Source of the DNA: Calliopum simillimum | Taxonomy: Eukaryota > Arthropoda > Insecta > Diptera > Lauxaniidae | DNA length: 64,000 nucleotides | Assembly (NCBI GenBank): GCA_951812925.1 | Contig: OX638368.1 | Span: 2,480,001-2,544,000 of the forward strand | Reading direction: 5' to 3' | In this document: positions 41,218 through 53,425 of the stretch, piece after piece | Layout of the letters: every line of letters starts with the position of its first letter | How positions within the stretch are numbered: the stretch's first letter is position 1 | Made by a program: the position numbers and the translations under genes | The notes under the pieces: generated by a model | Seen by the model: the letters and a program-made list of their open reading frames with translations, nothing else | Databases searched by the model: none | What the model was told of the DNA's origin: nothing

Positions 41218-44200
41218 TTTTTCACCAAAGTGGTGATGCAGCACTAAGTCAAATTAAACCAGTTAAACAGCCAAAAAATTCAAACACAGCTAAACGTAGA
41301 AGAAATATTTCTTTGGTTGCACAAAAACCTACTGGTGTGAAAGACGCTGAGAAACCCTCAATATTAACAGCATTTCAAAATAACTCATCGCAGCAGAAAA
41401 ATCCTGTAAACAATACAGGAAAACGTCCGCGCATTATGTCGGTTTATGAGCGCCGTTATCAAACGGACGACGGGCGTGGCGTTGTCAGTAACGGCTATCT
41501 AAGCACTTCTCGTAACTCTTCAGCAGCTTCCAGCGCTGTTCATTCTGACGATAACAATGATATTTCTAATCAGTATTACATTGCGTCGTCTTCCACCACA
41601 GCATCAGCGTCAGCGCTGCCAAATGGCAGTACTTCCAATCATGCACCCACTATGGCCACACTGTGTAATATAGGAAATACATGCTATTTAAATTCTGTCG
41701 TGTACACGCTACGGTTTGCACCACAATTCGTACATAATTTGCATCATTTAATTGTGGACTTAAGCAATGTACAACAAAATATTGTAAAGCATCGCGCCAA
41801 GTCATCTTCCTTGGGACGAAATATGAATAGTACCCAAATTGAAAATGCGCGCAGTTGGAGTAGCAAGGATTTGGCATCTTTAGAGAACTATAGCGGTTCT
41901 ACAGGTAGTGGTAACAGTAGCAGCGTAGGGAATTCGGCTCAAGTAGAATCGCAAAAATCATCACAACAACTTCTCACAGAAAAACTACATGAGTTGTATC
42001 AAAATCTCAATAGGAATGAGGTAGCAGAGTCTTCGGAACCATTTCATGCAGACACGCTTCTACATGCTATACAAGAGGTTAGCTCAATTTTCGAAGGAAA
42101 CCAGCAACAGGATGCGCACGAATTTCTTATGTGTGTACTTAATAGCATACGTGAAACGTGTCAGACTTTAATTAAAGCAATTGCTGAATGTCCCGATATT
42201 ATTCTGAATGGGTAAGTAACATAAGAACTATTTCTTTTTGGTAGAAATCAAATTTTTTTTATCTTTAATTAATTGCAGTTGCTTATCCAATTCGGATCAA
42301 GGTGATTTACAAACTCTCTGTGCTAATGAAAAGGATGTACGTTCTTCCAGCAGTCAAAGTTATAGTGGTGGCATTATTAGTGGTGGTGGTGGTGGGGGCA
42401 ACGGCTCCTCTAGTCTAAGCACAAGTAACATTTCCAAAGTTACATTTTTTACGCGTAAATCTAAGCGAAAAGAAGAAGCAAAAAACTCTAAAAACCAACG
42501 TTTGCAATCGCCTCTTAAAGATAGCGCACAAACAACCGGTTCAAATAGTCTCTTTTATTTAAATACAGTTGATCTCAGTAGTGGAACAAATGGAAAACCA
42601 AACGAGTTATCCAATTCCACTTTCAATTCAAGTAATCAGTCAGCAACATCAGCATCAACATTACTTGGCAATTCATTGAAAATGCAAACAACTGAAGCAA
42701 AAGTTGTTGGTGGTGATGATAGCGATTCACTAATTACTAACATTAAGGATAAAGAATACTTAGCGGAAAAAATACGTCAATTGGGCTTGGATTTTTTTAG
42801 AGACGATTTCGAGGGCATAACTGTGTCAACAACAAAATGTTTGAGCTGTGAAACAATAACTGAACAAAAAGAAAGTATGATTGATATTGCTGTACCTGTG
42901 CCCATTTCAGGATTCGATAACACAGACTATATGGATAAGTCTGGTTCATTTATTCAGGTAAAAATAGAGCGTAAAATTTGATAAGACTAAGCATAAATGA
43001 ATGTACATAAACTACGCAACAGAGAGTGGAAGTTCATGATTTAAAAATGTAAATTTAGTCTCAATTAACAGTGGGCTTAAAGTGATTTTTAGTTATGAAA
43101 ATAATTTATTTCCAATGTGAGGTGTATTTGTGGACTTCAGTTAATTAGACCGCCGCATGATCAGCCCCTAATTTAGTACTAAATATAGTATAAGTTCCAC
43201 CATAAACGATTTTTTTAAATTAGTAACTGACGTTTTTCAATGTTTTTGTACTACCAAAGGGGCAAGTGTCTCTATGCGAATAGCAAAAGTTAATTTGCAC
43301 CCTTTCTTATGAATTCAATAGCGATTGTGTGTATTTCGGTGGCTTAAAGTATAAATCCGCTAAATCCATTTTTTTTTTGCGAAAAAGCTTCTATTAAATG
43401 AGCAGATTTTCGTAGTTAAGGGATCATAAATATGATCTACTTTAGGTATTATACTAACCGAAACACGACCCATGCTTATAAGTTATAAGCGTACTTGAAA
43501 CTCATTATGAGTTATAGGTATGAACTAAGTTTGCAGTAGTAAGCAAGTTATTAGGAAATAACGTCGAATGAAATAACGCCCAAAAAAAAAAAAAAAGAAA
43601 TAGCACCTAAACAATATGAAAAAACGCCCAAAAATAAAAACAAAAAACGCCCATATTAGCCTTGTTCGTTGAAAAAAACTTTATAAATATTTGTAAATAT
43701 TTATAAAGTTTTTGTGACGCAAGTATGAAATTTTTGTTTCAACGAACGCTTTTTGTTAAAAACTTAATGAATATTTACAAATACTTATAAAGTTTTTTTT
43801 TCAACGAACAAGGCTATTATTTTCATTGAAATTTCGCCGATAATCATTTTGGAAATATCGCCCAAAATGTATTTAAATGAAAGTACGTGGGCTGCTATAT
43901 ATATTTCTGGCCTAGGCAACACTAATGTCAATAGCTAAAATCTGGCAACAACGTAATGAAGTTTGACATTTTTTAGCATAAACGTACTCACAACGTTTTG
44001 ATGTACAAGTGCTATTTTTTTTGTTTACAGTGAGTTAAGAAAATTAATTTTTCCATTGATAATTTAAGCGATTGATAAATTATGGGGTTTCCAACGAGAA
44101 CTAAGTGTTCATGCAAAATCGAATGTATTGAATAGAACTAATGTGCAAGAATGCTTCTATCTCACAATTGCCACATGACGATCTTTCATTATCAGTTCAT

Positions 44201-46018
44201 GCACTGCATCGATGTTTTGTGACACAAGTATAGGAGGGTGCTTCATCGCCAAACAAAGATTTAAGTTCATCGATGCACTCTTGTCGTGATAATCCACGTC
44301 GAAAGTTGTGAAAAATGATAGCACGAAAACGTTCACGAGTTAATTCCATTTTTTTGCCAAATTGATTTTTTGAAGTCACTGTAAACAACACAAATGATGG
44401 TCGTACGTCAAAACGTTCTGAGTACGTTTATGCTAAAAAATGTCAAACTTTATTATGGTGTTGCCAGATTTTAGCTATTGAAATTAGTGTTGCCTAGGCC
44501 AGAAATATATATAGCAGCCTACGTAATTTGGACGTTATTTCATTTTATGTTTTTGGATGCTATTTCGTTTTTTTTATTGGGCGGTATTTCCAAACGCTAA
44601 TGCTAATTTTTTGATTAAAAGTTGGAATTATCAGATTCCAATGATGATACGAAAAGGTGAAATTACAAGATCTAATAAAATAGATATTATTGTTTAAATT
44701 CTTTTTTTAAATTTACGACTTTTTCTTGAAATAGTGAAGTAAAAATGAACCCTTTATATATGTATGTTATTAAATTTACTAATAAATATGCTAGTCTGAT
44801 TTATTTTTATTTGATACAATTGCTTCTAAATAATTCTTAATAATTTTTCAGAACTCATGCATTACTCGCGAATATTTTCGTGGTGAAAATAAATATCGTT
44901 GTGAACAGTGTACCGGCTATACAGAAGCCATACGTTCCATATCATACGAAGTCTTACCACGGCTACTAGTTATACAATTAAGTCGCTTTTCAGGAGGCAT
45001 GGAGAAAATTAACAGCTACATTCCAACATCGTTTACACTTCAGTGTTTTTGTTCCAAGTGCTGTGAATTGAGCGATAGCAACAAATTACATATTTATAAA
45101 TTGTACAGTGTAATTACCCATGTTGGAGCGACCATGTCAGTAGGCCACTACATTGCATATACGTGTTCACTAGATTGGGCCAATGAATATGTCAATTGTC
45201 CTAAGGATATGAGAAGGAATCAACAGTACAGCAACTCAAGTGGCTTACAAAGTAATGCTAGTGTTGGTAATGTATCGGGTAATGTTGGTAGCAGCGTAAG
45301 CCCCGGAATATCTTCAAATCAGTCTTCCACTAGCTTAGCAGCATCAGCTATTGCTTCATCTGGTACAAGTCTGATGAAAAAAATGAAATTTGTTCGGAGT
45401 AAAGCTCAGAGTAGCGGTGATATGAGCAAAAATGTCAAAAATTTAAATGGTGTCACCAGCAGCAGCAACATTATAACGAATGGTATCGGTAAGCTAAGCA
45501 TGAACACTACATGTCACAGTACACGATGTTGTGCGACACGCCTAAAGAGCGCTGAGGCAATGAATGCCTCAAATTCTCTTAATGGCAGTACCACAGGTGG
45601 CGGTGCTGTTGGCTTTTACGGTAGTAACACCAGTGACTTAAATGATGAAAACTTGCAAAACGGTGCCAGTCAGCATTCCAGCAGCAATAGTTACAACTAC
45701 GCATCTAATTATGGCAGCACAGGACGTGGCGGGTACAAATCTTCACTATCATCGAATCCATCAGGAAACAATGAACCTATTTGGTATATGTGCGACGATG
45801 ATAAAGTAAAAGCGATGACACAGAGAGAATTAGAAGATTTGCTTTCACCATCGCGTAAAATAACAATTACGCCTTATTTGCTATTTTACGCTCGTATCGA
45901 TCTTCAGTCAAGTTCAGCTGCATCTAAGCAACCCACTCCACCAAAACAAACGCAAGCACAGTCATGGTCCTCCAGTGAGGGCCAACAGCAACGTGTCATT
46001 CAAACAGAAAAAATGTGA
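41218..46018 (+). CDS. Usp1: USP1-type ubiquitin carboxyl-terminal hydrolase (3' exons)
   Basis: USP1 removes ubiquitin from PCNA and FANCD2 in DNA-damage tolerance, usually with the cofactor UAF1. Three exons: 41218-42211, 42279-42957 and 44852-46018, with GT..AG introns and matching phases. The Cys box is ATLCNIGNTCYLNSVVYTL (exon 1), then QQQDAHEFLMCVLNSI. Two CxxC pairs form the zinc ribbon: TKCLSCETITEQKESMIDIA (exon 2) and RCEQCTGYTEAIRSI (exon 3). The His box is THVGATMSVGHYIAYT, and the third catalytic residue probably lies in WYMCDDDKVKAMTQ. Ser/Asn/Gly-rich inserts separate these blocks, as in the insect and vertebrate USP1. About 946 codons are visible; the first exon(s) are not identified, so the true N-terminus is missing. 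It looks functional. Confidence 0.85.
42212..42278 (+). other. USP1 intron (67 bp)
   Basis: GTAAGT donor at 42212 and TTAATTGCAG acceptor ending 42278; joining restores GCLSNSDQG after ILN. Confidence 0.8.
42958..44851 (+). other. USP1 intron (1.9 kb) carrying transposon remains
   Basis: GTAAAA donor at 42958 and AATTTTTCAG acceptor ending 44851. The exons join in phase 0 between SFIQ and NSCITREYF. Its length is mostly due to the inverted-repeat element at 43890-44518 and a region of TTTATAAGTATTTGTAAAT hairpins at 43670-43810. Confidence 0.8.
43890..44518 (-). mobile_element. Mariner-derived element with ~120-bp inverted repeats
   Basis: GGCTGCTATATATATTTCTG (43890) and the complement ending ATATATATAGCAGCC (44518) bound arms of about 120 bp that share CTAGGCAACACTAAT, AGCTAAAATCTGGCAAC and TTTAGCATAAACGTACTC. 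The interior (44040-44391, minus) is a mariner transposase N-terminus: MELTRERFRAIIFHNFRRGL, QECIDELKSLFGDEAPSY, then frameshifted GNCEIEAFLHIS. The catalytic core is deleted. It lies in the USP1 intron, opposite to the gene. Confidence 0.75.
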
Positions 46019-46308
46019 GGTCAATTGGAACGGACTCAACATCGTCGTTGCTGTTGCGAACAGGAAATCTAAGCTGTATAGACAAAATTCCTTATAATGA
46101 AAGCCCAGTCAGTCCCCTCCTGCTTCAAAGGTTAAATTATACATATATATGGGGAGACGAGTATTGTGATTAATTGTACTCATGCAGCATATAATGTGCA
46201 ACATTAAACATAATTTGATATAAGTTTAATTAAGAATATAACATTCATTGTATTTTTCTTTGTTATAATTTTAAATTTCATAAATTTGGTTTTTGCTTTT
46301 GTAGACTT

Positions 46309-46314
46309 AAATAA
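46309..46314 (+). terminator. Candidate USP1 polyadenylation signal
   Basis: AATAAA about 290 bp after the USP1 stop; others follow near 46611, so the actual site is uncertain. Confidence 0.45.
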
Positions 46315-47343
46315 AAAATAATTGTATTTTGTTTTGTAGACTGAAAATTACATATGAAACAGAAATGAACGTGTCACATCAATTTTTATTATCACAAATT
46401 AAAAATACATCAAAAGAAACAGCAGCCTTTTGACACTGCAAATGCAATTAATTACAACATACATATACACAAATACTTAAAAAATAAAGAAATGCTTCTC
46501 TGCATACATATATAACAATATTCAAAAAGTTAGCATTAACCTGAATTTAAACTTAAGATTATTTTCTAATTTACTTGTTATAATTTCAACTGTTATAATT
46601 AAGCGTTAAAAATAAAACAGAAAAAAAATTTTATTAAACAGTGTTGCATTTAATAAAAAATCTCACTCATGATAACACAGTTTAGTCAGCAAAACTAGGG
46701 ACAAGTTTTGGTTATGTAGTTTTGGAATGGTAGCTCAAGCATAACCAAGTAAAATCTCCGATATGTTTTACAAAGTAAGCGACCCAGCGAGTTTGTTGGA
46801 AATTGTTGGTCATTATGGTACAATTTAGTAAATATAAAAAAACTTTTACTGACATAGTACAGGCGATAGGAACGAAAACTGATTGTCACTTACAAAAATT
46901 TCAAAGGGCAATTGAATTCGCTGGGTCGCTAACTTTACAAATCGCAATAAGGAATGTAATGAGCTATCATCCCAGTTCAACCAACTCTTGTAGCTCGAAT
47001 ATTTTATTGAAATTTCGATCGTTTTTGCTCATTATTTTTTTCCAGATATTTGAATATAAATTTTGTTTTAATTACAGTAAAATCGATGTGATATAAAATA
47101 CTTTATTACTCTAGAAATGCCTAGCTGTTTAATTAAGGCTCTTTGTTAAGTATAGTCCAGCTAAAGATTCAAATTAACAAAAAATAAAAAACCACAATTG
47201 CTTGGAATTGTAAATATTTGATTCTCTATAACTCAAAAAACATCAGTTAAATTTTGTAGTCAAATGCTTAAATGCTATCCCAGGAAAATTTTTTCTCAGT
47301 CGAGATTACCTAAATTCCAAAAGAAAGCATACACTTTTTAAGA
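46315..47343. other. Intergenic, one short hairpin
   Basis: AGTAAGCGACCCAGCGAG (about 46773) and CGCTGGGTCGCTAACT (about 46919) are complementary arms 130 bp apart. Otherwise AT-rich; open frames at 46695-46889 and 46803-47096 overlap on opposite strands and have no motif. Confidence 0.4.
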
Positions 47344-48960
47344 GAACTAGTAGATAGGTCTCGTCGAGTACTTTGTTTGCTCATAAGATACTGTTTTTGG
47401 GTGACTACGCGCTTAAATTTTTTTAGCTCATTAACTCTTTAACCGATTTTTGATTTTTTTATTATGGATAGTATAATATATCGAGCCCTAATCGCCAAAA
47501 AGACTTAACTGACACGATTTCGGATTTTCGTTTTTTGATGAAAACCTATAATTCGTGTCCATACACATCTTCTCTACAAATTTCAGAACTATAAAAAGTT
47601 ATAGCAAAAACAATTAAGACTTAACCGACATTCGAAGTATTTTGTTTATCTTTTTTGTGACTGCGAGTTGTTGGTTAAGTCTTTTTTGCTTTTTGTGTCA
47701 AAAATAATTTGCAAATAATGTAATAAAATGGAAAATTTATTAAAAATTCTTGATGAGAGTTAATAGTATATGTGACCACAAATGTTTTTTGGTACAAAAA
47801 CTGAAGATCAGATGGGGAATCTGGAAAAGAAAAAAATACTTAACTGACAAAACACTGAAAAATAGCCGTTATATTATAAATAGGCGAATGAAACTAGTTG
47901 CATCGCATGTCTAACACAAAACATAGCTTACATACTTAATTTCACTGTAATAGCTATACCAAATGCACAGATATTTAAAAAAAACCTTCTCCTGTAAAAT
48001 TTACTTTTTGTCAGTTAAGTCTTTTTGGCGGTTAGGGCTCGATATGTAATTCATAAAAATATATATCGTCGTAGGAGTATAATGACCTATTTCGAGATAT
48101 TTTGGAGGAACTTTGAAATTAGCAAATATTTTTTCCATTTTTTTGAGTTTATTACAGTTTTAAAGCAATGATTTTGAAAGGTTCAATTAATTAATAAAAT
48201 CCGTTCAATTCCATATAAAGCTAAAATAATATTCATGACATTCACAATTTCCAACAAATTTCAATGAATGATGAGTTTTCTTCGAAACTGAACGCACTTT
48301 CTGGATAAATTAAAATATATCTGTGGCATTTTGACAAAACAACCTTACCCGAAATTGGCAACTTTTAAGGAGAGCTAAAAAACTGTTTAACTGCTTTTCA
48401 ATAATGTGGCTTAATTTCTTAGATCCAGCGTTAAATCTCCTCTTTCAATACATTTTTACTAATCTTCAACTGTCAGCTGTCAAATTATTTTCTTCTTTTG
48501 GTTAGCAACACATCACCGCACATGGCGCTAAGTTCAATTCTTGTGTGAATTATGGGACATCCTTATATATCTAGAACTGTAAACCATAAAGATATGGTGA
48601 TTATACCAAAAGAAGCGTATATAAATTTCATATGGGGGTTATCGTGAATCAAAATTCCCCCCGATGACCCCATTTATGATTACAATCCTGGAGAATTGTC
48701 TTATCTCGAGTTGGGTTGTTTTGTCGAAAGTCCACAGATATATATACCTTACCTTTTAGTGTTGCTTAAAAACAGACAAAAAAAAAGTGTTTATTGTACT
48801 TTCTAAAAAATAACGAAGCTATAAATTTTTAAGCGCGTAGTCACCCAGAAACGGTTTTAAGGGATACTTAAGATTTTGAGGGTATATTGCAATTTTTAAG
48901 TTTGCTAGTCATGTTAAGTACTCGCCCTGGCCTACAATATCTACTATGTAGGTCTGTTGC
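47344..48960. mobile_element. Inverted-repeat element with a nested MITE
   Basis: GGGTGACTACGCGCTTAAA (about 47399) and TTTAAGCGCGTAGTCACCC (about 48827) are complementary. Weaker complementarity extends outward to CGAGTACTTTG (about 47367) and TTAAGTACTCG (about 48915). The interior holds the 562-bp MITE (47481-48042) and AT-rich sequence. There is no coding frame. Confidence 0.5.
47481..48042. mobile_element. 562-bp MITE TCGAGCCCTAA, complete copy
   Basis: TCGAGCCCTAATCGCCAAAA (47481) and TTTTGGCGGTTAGGGCTCGA (to 48042) form inverted ends of about 37 bp flanked by TA (47479-47480 and 48043-48044). It is the complete relative of the copy at 152-569, in the opposite orientation. Confidence 0.8.
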
Positions 48961-49913
48961 GAAGTGTAAAGTCGCTGTAGCACTGTGTTTTTTATACTGA
49001 TTTTTCCATTCCCCTTCAAATCTTATTTAACTAGATTAATAAGGTTTTATTAAAATGAGATAAACAAGGTCGTCTTTTTTTGCGATATTGATTTATTTTG
49101 ACAAAATTTTTGCTGGAATGTTTTATTTTACATTTATTTATTTATAATATGAAAATAACTAAGCCGTTTACGGAGAACAATAAAATTATAATTAATCATT
49201 AGTAATTATTAGTTATATGTTTTCACATATGCTACGAATTTATATATATATATAGTATGAAATGTAATTTCCAATATTAAGCAATAGGGTAATTCCACAT
49301 AAAAATTTACGCGCTTCATAAAAATTAAACAATTTTATATTCAATTTTCAAATTTAAATTTCCATCTTAACTATCACTCTTTTCATCTTAGCCGCAGTTC
49401 GAATGATACGACTGTCACGTAAGGATTTAGAGACGTCGAAAACCCGTGTTTTTTGCACTTTTTAGGTTAGGATATCTCGAAATCTTAACGTTCTTATGTG
49501 CTGATTTTTTGTTTGTTTTGTACGCAATTTTTCGACATCTTTATCCAGTATCTCTTAAAATTGTGACATACTATAGAGTTTTCACTTATAGATTCGTCAT
49601 CAATAGGGCCATTTAATAAGAAGCAGCTATTAAATGAATGTTATAAATAGCATATAAAAACTTCAGTAAGATTTCAATGTGATGAACTGCACACTTCCAC
49701 TTAAGACTGTGTGAGTTACCATACAGTTTAAACTTAATCATCCCTATTATGAATTCGGGCGAAAATATTCGCAAAAAAAAAAAAAAAAAATAAAAACCAA
49801 AAATCAAATCCGGGCGAAAATTTATTTCACAATGCTTATGATAAAATAATTGAATCGATGATTGCTAAAACCTCACAGGTTACATTGCGTTTATATTTTC
49901 CTTACACATTTTA
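48961..49913. other. No gene recognised
   Basis: AT-rich. Phrases such as TTTTTAGGTTAGGATATCTC (49462) recur at 53150, 52808 and 54020, so dispersed repeat fragments are present. A 17-base A run lies near 49776. Confidence 0.4.
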
Positions 49914-50690
49914 GCCCAGGAAAATAAGAATATTTCTGCGAAAAAATTCCAAGTGAATTTTTTTCACCGGAATTATATTTATTTATGCATGATTAATAAT
50001 GTGTAAAAAGTCCATTGAACTCCATTGTGCGCATAAAAAGTTATTCAGGCTCAAAGGTTGCTAAGATCAGTGTTTTGCAAATATCTCGCTAACGCAAACT
50101 TTTACAGAAAAATTTTTTTCCACAATTTTGTAACACAGGAAATTTCCTATTAAAGATGTAAGATATGTTTTCGTGTAGCCTATAGTTTAGGAGATAAACC
50201 AATTTTAAAAGTTACTTTTAAAATTTAAAAATTTAATACGGTGTATACAGAATCCAATTATCTTTTGAATGGTTTTTTAAGTTTTTTTGTACGACTCCTC
50301 GTTAAAGAGTATTCGCAATTTTAAAAGTAAGATATTTTAATAGGAACTTATACGTAGCATTTACGTATAAAAACTGTGCACAACTTTTTAAATTGGGTTA
50401 TCTCCTAAACTATAAGCTACACGAAAACATTTTTTACATCTTTAAATAGGAAATTTCCTATGTTACAAAATTGTGGAAAAAAATTTTTCTGGAAAAGTTT
50501 GCGTTAGCGAGATATTTGCAAAACACTGATTTTAGTGACCTTTGAGCCTGAATAACTTTTTATGCGCACAATGGAGTTCAATGGACTTTTTACACATTAT
50601 TAACCATGCATAAATAAATATAATTCCGGTGAAAAAAATTCACTTGGAATTTTTTTGCACAGCAGCTCTTATCGTCTTATTTTCCTGAGC
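49914..50690. mobile_element. Palindromic TA element GCCCAGGAAAATAAGA, copy 2
   Basis: The ends GCCCAGGAAAATAAGA and GTCTTATTTTCCTGAGC are flanked by TA (49912-49913 and 50691-50692). It is shorter than copy 1 (777 against 997 bp) because the central part is deleted; the arms mirror each other. Confidence 0.8.
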
Positions 50691-50775
50691 TATTTACACA
50701 AACCGCAATACATCTGGTGTGACTTGAAGCCACATTTCACATATGAATAGAGAAAGTGTAAGTTATTATTATATA

Positions 50776-52237
50776 GGGGAGACTGGGGCACATTTGACAC
50801 AAAATTTTCAAAGGCCTGTATCTTTGAAAATTATTGAACGATCTTAATACTCTTTACTGTTTCTGAAACATTGATTATTTAAGATTAAAACCAAGAAAAA
50901 AATTTTAAAAAGACTGCATTAAGAGTACTTTTTCCAATTTTTTCAAAAAAAGTCATTTTGACAGGTACGGGGCACATTTGACATTGTAAGGGGCACATTT
51001 GACACTCACAAAAATAACACAGAAACATTAAACAAAACATTAATACATATATTTTTTTTCATATAAATACAAATTAACGGAGACTTATTTTATATATAAG
51101 TGTGAGAAGTCGATGTCAACGTGAAGTTGAGGCTGCATTTGGTAGTTTAAACTCAATTGCACTCCTCAAAGTCAGGCAAAAATCTTCCACTTCCGATTTT
51201 ATAAAAACCCAACTTAATGGTGAAACTCTTCTCAAATAACTGATCTTGTATGAGGTATAGCCAATTAAATACTTACTTCTACAATTTCTCCCACATAAAA
51301 AAATGGGTTTTTGGATTTTTCGCCAAATTTCCCAAGGACAATATATAAGCATAAAGTACAATTTCCAACAATACCCTTAATGAAAACATCAACATAAAAT
51401 GTATGATAAGACCCAGTTTGGTGGAAATTTCTTTGGTGTGGATTTTGGGTAACACCATCGTCAAGATATCTGCAGCGTTTTCACATGATGGGGCGTATTT
51501 CAAATCAATTTGATTGTTATTAAAAACTTCGCATACATGATGAACTTTGATGTCAATATGTTTACTTCGGGAATTCATCCATCCAGATTTTCAAAATAAA
51601 ATAAGTGGTAGAGGTCCTGGAAAGCATCTATTCAAAAATCTTGTGTTGTAGATAAAACAAAAGTAACAAATTATATTAAATCAAATGAAATAGATTCTGT
51701 TCGGAAGTCAGGGTTTCTCTTTGGTTTCCGATATTAGAAATAGCGTATTTAACTTTTTTGCATCGCCATCGTGTCTGTTCGTTTTCATTTTATAGTGACA
51801 TACCATATATTTAAAAGATAAAATTAGAAAATCTTTTAAAATACACAAACACGAACGTCAAATGTGCCCCAAAATCTCTTGAAGAATTAAAAATATTTTA
51901 TAATTTAAACTATTTGACCTTGACAAAAAACACCTTTATTCTATTAATTATAAAGGTTAGTGCTGCCAAATTGTCATACTTACTTTCAAAAAACAATACA
52001 AATTTATTTGCAAAACCCTTACGAACAAGATGCCGAAAATTACAAAAAAATACACAAAAAGTTAAAAAAGCGTATTGGTGCGGGAGGAGTCGCAAGAGAA
52101 CTGCCAAAGTTCATTACGTTGCTTCCACTCTAATTAGTTATGTTTCTGCATTTCAGGTTTTTGGTTCGATAGGCGTGTTCACACCGAAAATGGCAAAGTC
52201 AAATGTGCCCCGGTGTCAAATGTACGCCAGCTTACCC
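50776..52237. mobile_element. TIR element GGGGAGACTGGGGCACATTTGACA with copia relic inside
   Basis: GGGGAGACTGGGGCACATTT (50776) and the complementary right end (about 52195-52237, AAATGTGCCCCGGTG... CCAGCTTACCC) are imperfect inverted repeats flanked by TA (50774-50775 and 52238-52239). GGGGCACATTTGACA recurs near 50978 and 50997. A separate retroelement fragment is nested at about 51110-51590. There is no transposase. Confidence 0.65.
51279..51578 (-). pseudogene. Ty1/copia RNase H C-terminal relic
   Basis: The minus strand reads RSKHIDIKVHHVCEVFNNNQ, IDLKYAPSCENAADILTMVL and PKIHTKEISTKLGLI. This is the well-known end of copia-type Pol (RTKHIDIRYHFVRE...ADxLTKxL...KLGL). The sequence after KLGLI (about 51410-51110) may be 3' flank or LTR. 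No other copia domain is present. Confidence 0.8.
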
Positions 52238-52239
52238 TA

Positions 52240-52615
52240 CATACAAATAAAAGTTAAAAGGTTCGCTAGTCTACCACATAAAACATTTTCGACACTACCC
52301 GTGTATTTTGGAGTGCTATTGATTTGTTTTCTGGGTGTTCGGTTCCCCTTTATAATCGCAATAGGCTCGCAAGATGTTTTAACCAATCGGTCCTCCCAGT
52401 CTGGTGTCTGATTCCCGTGGTACCTAAAATAATTTTAAAAAATTAGAGCTTTATTATTATTATTATCTCAAACCTTAAATATTTTATAATAAAATATCGT
52501 TAATACAGGTAAATAGTTATTTTTCGGGATGAATGAAAAAATTTATTTTCGCGAAATGCGCCCCATGCTGCGGTAGCTTCAGCATTTGGAAAAAAATAAC
52601 CGTAAAATCGCCACG
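52240..52615. other. No gene recognised
   Basis: Mixed-composition DNA. The open frame 51914-52411 on the plus strand overlaps the right end of the TIR element and shows no motif. Confidence 0.4.
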
Positions 52616-52619
52616 CCCA

Positions 52620-53425
52620 TACTATAATAGGTAACTCCGAAACTATCACTCTTTTTCCCATTGTCCAAAAAATCCGATCAGATTACTCCTTCGAGAAAGC
52701 CCCTTTTCTATTGTAGTTTTCCATATAAAACAAAAAAAAAATTTTTTTTTTACTACAACAAACACATTCGATGTGCTTTGTGATGCGCCATTTTCAAAAT
52801 TGCTCTATCGAGATATTCTAACCTAAAAACCGAAAAAAATTTTTTTTGCCATTTTTTGAAGACATACACAATGGGGGTTATCGTGAATTAAGATTCCCGG
52901 GGAATTTTCTTAAACTGCAATAGAGAATGCACGGCAGTCCGAGAAAATTCCTCGGGAATCTTGATTCACGATAACCCCCAATAACTATATGACATATCGT
53001 TTATTCGTTAAGTCTGGTAACGGTACATGAAAGCCCTATTTTTTTCTTTAAAACCTAATTTCAAATATGTCGATATCTTCATGTTTCTAGGAGATATCGT
53101 TAACTGAAATATTGAAAAAAACTGTTTTTTGCACTTTTTTTTATCTTTTTAGGTTAGGATATCTCTGAAAAAAAAAGTTATGTCGATAAGTTGGATTTTA
53201 AAGACAAAGATTAGGGCTTTCAAGTACTTTATCGAATTTTAGAGGTGAACGATGTGTCATCCAGTTATATAGGTTTAAGCACATCGAATGTAATTATTTT
53301 GATTTTTGTTTGTTGTAGTAAAAAAAAATTTTTTTTTTTGTTTTATATGGAAAACTAAAAAAGGGGCTTTCTCGAAGGGGGCGCATCTGATTGGATTTTC
53401 TGGATAATGGGAAAAAGATGGCAAA
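52620..53425. mobile_element. Fold-back element, arms ~160 bp
   Basis: The left arm (about 52640-52800: CTTTTTCCCATTGTCC, CGAGAAAGCCCCTTTT, ACTACAACAAAC, CATTCGATGTGCTT) is complementary to the right arm (about 53270-53425). A smaller perfect hairpin (GGGGGTTATCGTGAAT at 52875 and ATTCACGATAACCCCC at 52963) lies inside. The same GGGGGTTATCGTGAATC occurs at 48634. Non-coding. Confidence 0.65.

Noticed and set aside
51914..52411. 165-codon plus-strand open frame
   Set aside because: It overlaps the right terminus of the TIR element, contains no recognisable motif and has unremarkable composition.
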